Positions 57,920-64,000 of a stretch of DNA of 64,000 nucleotides are shown one piece after another (within the stretch, counting starts at the first letter, position 1; each line of letters opens with the position of its first letter). The translations under genes and the position numbers were made by a program. Origin of the DNA: Phytophthora hibernalis (taxonomy: Eukaryota > Oomycota > Peronosporomycetes > Peronosporales > Peronosporaceae); NCBI GenBank assembly GCA_012656075.1, contig JAAKBF010000253.1, positions 1-64,000 of the forward strand. The letters are read 5' to 3'. The notes below the pieces were generated by a model that ran no database searches, was not told the origin of the DNA, and saw only the letters and a list, made by a program, of their open reading frames with translations.

Positions 57920-59094
57920 TCTATCTTAATTTCCGATTAAAAGTTAATCGGAAGTCAGTGGTCAAATTTCATTAATATTCAAAGTATCATAGTTAAAGCT
58001 CCGTACGATACCTGACTGTTTTAACTCCCGCTGAGCGTAGCGAGGGGCAAAACTACTGCCTAGCGAAGCGGCAGTCACCACCCATGGGGGAAAACTATGG
58101 AGATCGACAGATCGAGGTAAAACAAAAGTGCTTACGTAGACCAACTATCTCGTTAAAGTCAGGCGAATAACGCTAGTACCTGATAAGCAACCAAAGTCGC
58201 CAGCTTCGGCCGGCGAGATCAAGCGCGGCGCGCAGCGCTGCAAGACTAGGGTCAAATGAGCGGGCTAGGCCAGAGAGGTTTATCATCGACGTGCGAAGCG
58301 AAGTCTTCGCGCGGTGTGCTAAACCTCGGCGCGTGATGAAGCCCTACACCTATTAATAATATTATTAGGCATGGGTGGGGAAAACTATGGAGATCGAGGC
58401 TGGGAGATCGAGGTCCAAAAGAGCATATTAAAAAAGCATTGTGCCCAGTTTCGCATCGCCAACAATTCGTACATGTATTATTATCTGTAAACATACCGTT
58501 GCTGACTGTCGGCAAAAAGTAACATGGCGAAGGAGATGAAGCCCACTAATCAGAGCGTGGCAATGACCGAGCGGCGTTGCACCAAGTGCAAGAATGTCTA
58601 ATCCCTGGGTATACTCTAAAAGCGCCATAAAAAGAAACAGAAATGCAACCAAGGAGCGGCACGCTGCTTTTAAACTGGGCGCGGCATAAATACAAATTAT
58701 GTAGGAGCGCAAAAAGGAGATAGTAAGTTCGGCTTACAAGGAGAAGGAATCACTATAGTCCTGGTACCGGTAGAACAGTGAGTAGAGCATGTGAACGTCG
58801 TCAAAGGTCGCGTTTGTCGTGATTTGCCTTTCGTACGTTAGATTTTTTAGTTTTGTGCCCAATAATTTTGGGAACTGTTATCTTTTTTACTATGGGTCTT
58901 TTTTAGGCACTCGTTGCGTAGACCAACTATATGGACATAAAACCAACTATCCTGCAACTTAAGCACCTCTTACAGCAACTATACCCCTGACCCCTAAACC
59001 TCCCCTCCGCGGGAGTGGTGTGGCAAATGCCTTCGCTTCCCTCTTAAGTACGGTAAAAGTGTTCTCTCTCCCTCTCATTCGAGAATCTGCCGCC
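57920..59094. other. Non-coding region with short repeats, upstream of CRN
   Basis: No convincing gene. GGGGAAAACTATGGAGATCGA occurs near 58086 and again near 58377. CGTAGACCAACTAT occurs near 58134 and 58916. ACTGCC..GGCAGT near 58050 is a small palindrome. It could be worn non-autonomous transposon sequence. The last 100 bp before the CRN ATG is pyrimidine-rich (CTCTCTCCCTCTCATTC), as is common for oomycete initiator-type promoters. Confidence 0.45.
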
Positions 59095-60135
59095 ATGGTG
59101 ACGTTCTTCTGCGCTATCGTTGGGGTGGTGGGTAGCGCATTCTCTATCGACATTGACACGAACAAGTCGGTGGACCACTTAAAGAAGGCGATCAAAAAGG
59201 AGAAGATGTATCAGTTTCCTGCTGACGAGTTGCAGCTCTTCCTGGCGAAGACGGCGAATGATTGGCTGGATGCGGCGGGTGTGACAGCTGTAACGCTCGA
59301 TGAGCATGGGCATCCGCGAGGCTTCGCGCAGATGAACCCCCTGCTGTGGCTCAAGAACGCCAAGAACTTTGGAGAGAATTTTCAACCGGGTGAGGACCAA
59401 GTGCACGTGCTGGTGGTGGTTCCCGGACAACGCCTATCAATAGCTGCTGCCGCTCTTCGCGAACCCCATCCCGCTCGCAAAAAGAGATGGGAAGAACTGA
59501 ACGAATGCCTCGATCGGAACAAAAGAGCGAAGATCAACTCTGCTGGTGAGTCATCCACAGGGTACTCTTACGTGTCGTTCAACGATGTCAACAAAATAAT
59601 GAGAGCGCATCGCTATGAGCAGGCATCGAAAGTCATCGAAAATGACAAAATTGATGTGCTCCATGCGTACCTTCTTCTCCTGACCAAAGCGTTTGGAGAA
59701 ATCGTGACGGGGAAAGAAGCGAAAAGACTTCACTTCATTGTTCCAGTACTTGCCTGTGTTTGTGGACTTTTTGATGGAGAAGTCCAGATTCTCGCCGAAG
59801 AAACAGTTGTCGGGAAACGAGTACATGGAGACGGGTCTTTTGAATTTGTGATCGAACGCGGCAGTAAACGTGTGTGCATCGTCGAGGCGAAACGAGATGA
59901 TTTTCAGCAGGGCCTCGCGCAGGCTTATGTAGGCTGCGAAGTACTCGCAGATGTCGAAGGATTGACGAAGCTTTACAGCATTGTCACGAATTTCAAGGAA
60001 TGGTACTTCTCCAGAAGTCTGGATGACAGAATCGAGCGATTTGATGCAACGATTGCTATCGTGAACGACATTCCTACGCGAGAATCAGTGAAGATGATTG
60101 CAGAGAAGATCTACTCCATGCTGTCAGATGATTAG
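59095..60135 (+). CDS. Crinkler (CRN) effector
   Basis: The frame is intact from the ATG at 59095, giving 346 residues. The header (1-52) is ubiquitin-like, with the family signature LQLFLAK (LFLAK at 48-52). A DWL segment follows (57-59 region), ending in HVLVVVP (104-110). The C-terminal part carries FEFVI..KRVCIVEAKRDD, an (D/E)xK pattern like restriction-type nuclease folds reported in CRN C-termini. CRNs enter host plant cells and mostly act in the nucleus, some causing cell death. No clear cleavable signal peptide is seen, as in many CRNs. A further in-frame stretch upstream (from 59020) looks untranslated. Confidence 0.88.
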   Translation: MVTFFCAIVGVVGSAFSIDIDTNKSVDHLKKAIKKEKMYQFPADELQLFLAKTANDWLDAAGVTAVTLDEHGHPRGFAQMNPLLWLKNAKNFGENFQPGEDQVHVLVVVPGQRLSIAAAALREPHPARKKRWEELNECLDRNKRAKINSAGESSTGYSYVSFNDVNKIMRAHRYEQASKVIENDKIDVLHAYLLLLTKAFGEIVTGKEAKRLHFIVPVLACVCGLFDGEVQILAEETVVGKRVHGDGSFEFVIERGSKRVCIVEAKRDDFQQGLAQAYVGCEVLADVEGLTKLYSIVTNFKEWYFSRSLDDRIERFDATIAIVNDIPTRESVKMIAEKIYSMLSDD

Positions 60136-60297
60136 GCAGCTGTGGCGTCCAATGAGGCTCTCCAATGACGTTTGTGCCGTTGTGGTGAATCTTGTCTGCG
60201 CTCCTTTTGCAGGAGCGTTGGATGCGTACGCTTACCTCAGTATTCCGGAGCCAGGGAGCAGCATTTGACAAGGTGTCGAGTGTTGCAGGATACTATT
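59202..60297. repeat. Inverted duplication, left arm
   Basis: It matches 61791-62884 in reverse orientation almost base for base. It covers the CRN gene from just before LFLAK to 160 bp past the stop. Length 1,096 against 1,094; the two missing bases are in homopolymers of the right arm. Confidence 0.92.
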
Positions 60298-61790
60298 GCA
60301 GGTGGGACGTCTGTAAATACCGGTACAGACGTCCCTCCCACACATGATTATCATGGGAGAACACCAAAGTTATCATTTATCGTCCCCCAAAACCGCACTC
60401 GATGAGGCATTAGTAGGTCATATTTTAAGCCTCCATCCGGCTGGATACAATACGGTTCACGTTTTAGCCTGTTACCCTGACTGTCTTCTGCGCAGATATT
60501 TAGTGCAATGATTGGTTGTATTTTGTATGGAAATTACTAGCGGTACAAACCACCCATCCCCCTGAGAAAGAGGGGTGAAAGCCAACTCACTCATAAGCCG
60601 AAACGACGCCTGTGGTTTGAAGATCCGTGTGCGCAACATGCGGGCTTAAACCCAGGGACCAAGTGTCACACCTCGGCTTAGGGTTGTGTCGGGGTTTCAA
60701 GGGTGAGGCTCAGGTGTACACCTTTTCCAGTTCAACTTCACCAAGAACAAATCCAACTTCACCAAGCCCAACTCAAATTAACAATGTGCAAGCTCAAATG
60801 CATTAAAGCAAGTACCTTAAACCTTTCAAGTCATATAACCTGAAAATATGCAACTGTACTTGATTATTGCAGCTCAACGGCCTACAGGCATGTCCTCCAG
60901 GTCCGTTACATTGACATGGAAGCGGAGAGTGTGCCTGTAGCAGGACACACACAGCTGTGAGGTAGCAGGCCATTGGTGGAATTGAAGAACCCCAACGATC
61001 TCACCGCAGTCACGGAGGGCGAAGCAGTGCTGTGTGCGCGGGAATCCTCCTCATATAAAGAATGTTTATCAAATATTATGTTTCTTAGGTTTAATGCATT
61101 TAAGCTTGCTCTTTGTTAATTTGAGTTGGGCTTGGTGAATTTGGATTTGTTCTTGGAAAAGGTGTAGTTTCTCTGTCGGTATCTCCGACTTTCATTATTT
61201 TTCCACCCTCTGCCAAGGCTGCAGAGGAGGAATCGGTCGAACAGTTTCGAGGCTGCATGCTCTTGCAAAAAGCTCTCGTCGGAGATTTCAATTGACAGCT
61301 TGTTCTGCCCGGCTGATGAGAATGAAGTTCACTATGACTACTGCAACGACACTGTTGTTGAGTTCTGCTGCGCTCCGACCACATGCGTAGATTTCGACTA
61401 CTGCAGCGAACAAGATGAAGCTCCGGTAGCAGCACCAACCGACTGGGGTTTACTGAAGCTGTCAATTTGATTCTGCGATACTTCGGAGTGAATGAGAGCG
61501 ACAATGATGACGTGGTTCCCACTCACCGCTTCCTGTCTCGTCGGCTTCTGGAGCTATGAGTGAAGTCGATCGCAGCCAGGAAGCAGCAAGCTATCACGCA
61601 CCACTTTACTTGCAGAATGCAATCACTTATCAGTACCGAGAGGGATTATTACGTGTTCTACTTTAATATCGAAAACTTCTACTTAGGAGTATTACGGTAC
61701 CGCAAACGGGAGATGCCAAAATTGAAAAATCTGATCACTTATCATCTCATATCAATTCAGAACGGTTCAATTTTGGGAGGATCGACTGTA
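60298..61790. other. Spacer between CRN arms, with an internal inverted repeat
   Basis: About 60717-60807 and 61090-61166 are inverted repeats of each other (AACAAATCCAA and CAAGCCCAACTCAAATTAAC are shared), with a small tandem duplication in the left one. This gives a MITE-like unit of about 450 bp. On the plus strand around 61290-61470 a Cys/Asp-rich open stretch (DYCNDTVVEFCCAP) is visible but has no start or context. No other gene is recognised. Confidence 0.5.
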
Positions 61791-62884
61791 ATAGTATCCT
61801 GCAACACTCGACACCTTGTCAAATGCTGCTCCCTGGCTCCGGAATACTGAGGTAAGCGTACGCATCCAACGCTCCTGCAAAAGGAGCGCAGACAAGATTC
61901 ACCACAACGGCACAAACGTCATTGGAGAGCCTCATTGGACGCCACAGCTGCCTAATCATCTGACAGCATGGAGTAGATCTTCTCTGCAATCATCTTCACT
62001 GATTCTCGCGTAGGAATGTCGTTCACGATAGCAATCGTTGCATCAAATCGCTCGATTCTGTCATCCAGACTTCTGGAGAAGTACCATTCCTTGAAATTCG
62101 TGACAATGCTGTAAAGCTTCGTCAATCCTTCGACATCTGCGAGTACTTCGCAGCCTACATAAGCCTGCGCGAGGCCCTGCTGAAAATCATCTCGTTTCGC
62201 CTCGACGATGCACACACGTTTACTGCCGCGTTCGATCACAAATTCAAAAGACCCGTCTCCATGTACTCGTTTCCCGACAACTGTTTCTTCGGCGAGAATC
62301 TGGACTTCTCCATCAAAAAGTCCACAAACACAGGCAAGTACTGGAACAATGAAGTGAAGTCTTTTCGCTTCTTTCCCCGTCACGATTTCTCCAAACGCTT
62401 TGGTCAGGAGAAGAAGGTACGCATGGAGCACATCAATTTTGTCATTTTCGATGACTTTCGATGCCTGCTCATAGCGATGCGCTCTCATTATTTTGTTGAC
62501 ATCGTTGAACGACACGTAAGAGTACCCTGTGGATGACTCACCAGCAGAGTTGATCTTCGCTCTTTGTTCCGATCGAGGCATTCGTTCAGTTCTTCCCATC
62601 TCTTTTTGCGAGCGGGATGGGGTTCGCGAAGAGCGGCAGCAGCTATTGATAGGCGTTGTCCGGGAACCACCACCAGCACGTGCACTTGGTCCTCACCCGG
62701 TTGAAAATTCTCTCCAAAGTTCTTGGCGTTCTTGAGCCACAGCAGGGGTTCATCTGCGCGAAGCCTCGCGGATGCCCATGCTCATCGAGCGTTACAGCTG
62801 TCACACCCGCCGCATCCAGCCAATCATTCGCCGTCTTCGCCAGGAACAGCTGCAGCTCGTCAGCAGGAAACTGATACATCTTCT
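61791..62884. repeat. Inverted duplication, right arm
   Basis: Reverse complement of 59202-60297. Similarity ends sharply at 62884, inside the CRN header, and at 61791, past the stop. Confidence 0.92.
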
Positions 62885-62990
62885 TCGCCTTGATCGCATC
62901 CTTCAACGCTGACACAGACGCGCCCTCGTCGATGTCCACCTCAAACGCGTTTCCTGCCACACCAACGATAGCACAGAAGAGCTTCACCAT
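61952..62990 (-). pseudogene. Crinkler (CRN) effector, two one-base deletions
   Basis: The ATG is at 62990. The LFLAK and HVLV-P header blocks and the whole C-terminal domain of the 59095 gene are present. A C5 run of the intact gene is C4 here (62744-62747) and an A4 run is A3 (62563-62565 area), each shifting the frame. The first 36 or so residues differ clearly from the other gene (MVKLFCAIVGVAGNAF against MVTFFCAIVGVVGSAF), while everything after is nearly identical. As it stands, translation ends early after the header. If the deletions are assembly errors, it is a second functional CRN. Confidence 0.82.
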
Positions 62991-63169
62991 CTTTCCTCCA
63001 CGCGGCAGATTCTAGAATGAGGAAGAACGAGGGAGAATTTCTGGGCGGAAAAGACGGCGTGTCACATAGACTTCCAACCAATCATGAGACGCTTTCCTTG
63101 CGGTAAAACCTGTTCTATGGAATATATCAGTGTTCCAAGATCTATTAAGAGGGACGCGCTCTCTCGCTC

Positions 63170-64000
63170 TCAGCTGGAACATCTCAGTCGTCGAGCAGCT
63201 ATTACAGCTGCAGGACTTGCTGATGCATTTTGTCGGGTTTCACAGGTTCGAGCACACGCAAATTCGTATACACACGAGTAGCGGTTGTTTTGCTCTTCGG
63301 AGTACTTCTGTCGGCACAACCGGCACTGAAGGACACGTCTCTGGTGATCGTGCATTATTGAAAGTCTCGATGGAATTATTGCTTCCTTGACCTCGCGGAG
63401 CAGACTTTGTTTCTGCAGCATAGGTGAGGTAGTAGTCATTGTGAGCCGATCACGGAGATAGGACGTTCTAAAGCGCTGCACTCGATTGCGAAGCACTTCC
63501 GAGTCGATGGTAGCATTCAATTTGTGTACTCGTTTGTGCTTCAGCACGGCTTTCTCCTTATCCTGAATAGCACGAGAAAGCGACGTATCTGCTTCTTCAA
63601 TCCGCTTTCTGCACTTGTCAGCGTATTCTCTCTTGGACTTGGCATCATTAACAACATGCTCCCTTTCTTCTTGGATTCGCTAGACTTCAGGTTCCATTAG
63701 CTTTAGATTTTGTTCAAGTGGTAGTGTTCGGTGTTCCCAAAACTTGGCTCTTTCAATAGCGTCCATCCACTCTACCTCCAAGTGTGTAGAATGTCTCCAC
63801 TGTCGCGATCATTCGTTCCTGCACCATTTTCATCTCAAAGGTTCTGCGATTTTCCGCTGCAACCTGTTGAGCCTCACGCAGTTTATCAGCCAGACGACTA
63901 GCCTCGATTTCGGCTGTAACTTTGCCGTGTACCAACTGATCAGCGAGGTATTTTTCAAACTGCTTCAGCTAAAGCCTCGGCGATTTCTTTCTCGCGGATC
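63170..64000 (-). pseudogene. Coiled-coil gene fragment at window edge
   Basis: Minus-strand pieces read as one charged coiled-coil protein: 63935-63790 (VTAEIEASRLADKLREAQQ, then ENRRTFEMKMVQERMIATVE), 63780-63680 (LPLEQNLKLMEPEV, then a TAG), 63670-63550 (KREYADKCRKRIEEAD) and 63547-63170. Stops and frame changes lie near 63965, 63790 and 63680. It continues past the window. The family is not recognised. Confidence 0.45.

Noticed and set aside
61100..61522. 140-codon minus-strand protein in the CRN spacer
   Set aside because: Low-complexity Ser/Arg/Thr-rich frame that overlaps the internal inverted repeat; no coding support.
1..64000. CRISPR arrays, tRNA or rRNA genes
   Set aside because: No regularly spaced repeats, cloverleaf-like sequences or rRNA blocks were seen on either strand.

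Overview
The window looks like nuclear DNA of a plant-pathogenic oomycete, most likely Phytophthora or a close relative. It holds a Crinkler (CRN) effector with LFLAK and HVLV-P header motifs, the remains of a WY-domain (RXLR-type) effector, very short introns (about 55-90 bp) in compact genes, and Ty1/copia and chromodomain Ty3/gypsy retrotransposons. No tRNA, rRNA or CRISPR array was seen.

Left part (1-15053): a transposon nest. A decayed minus-strand copia element (pol 1755-5078, gag 12983-14034) is split in gag by a complete plus-strand gypsy element (5079-12982, LTRs of about 437 bp, target duplication GATG). The gypsy interior is scrambled: two neighbouring pol blocks and one gag block are each inverted in place, and an antisense coding-like region lies before its 3' LTR. 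An LTR-like repeat (190-435 and 14024-15053) brackets the nest. A broken host gene (643-1720, antisense to copia) lies between copia pol and the left repeat.

Middle part (15054-50247): gene-rich host DNA. In order: an alpha/beta hydrolase; an IQ-motif plus paladin-like phosphatase; a 12-exon coiled-coil gene; a long minus-strand locus (22223-30275) that may be one very large MMS22-like gene with a Tudor-like N-terminus and a PIP-like motif; four tandem alpha/beta hydrolases; a broken TPR-MYND gene; an ABCG transporter with an extracellular cysteine-rich N-terminus; another alpha/beta hydrolase; two epoxide-hydrolase-like genes; the exosome helicase MTR4; and a decayed alpha/beta hydrolase. 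Nine alpha/beta-fold hydrolase loci in 35 kb form the clearest gene-family expansion.

Right part (50248-64000): effector and transposon territory. One WY-effector remnant is cut twice, by a 654-bp Mutator-like MITE (9-bp target duplication) and by a 6-kb chromodomain gypsy element (5-bp duplication CGCAG). An intact CRN gene and a broken CRN gene form a nearly identical 1.1-kb inverted duplication around a 1.5-kb spacer that itself holds an inverted repeat. The last kilobase is a coiled-coil gene remnant.

Many host reading frames are broken by single-base length changes, usually in short homopolymers. This could be pseudogenisation, but the spread over otherwise conserved genes such as MTR4 suggests that part of it is assembly error. 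Splice sites and joins are inferred by eye from frame and GT-AG logic.
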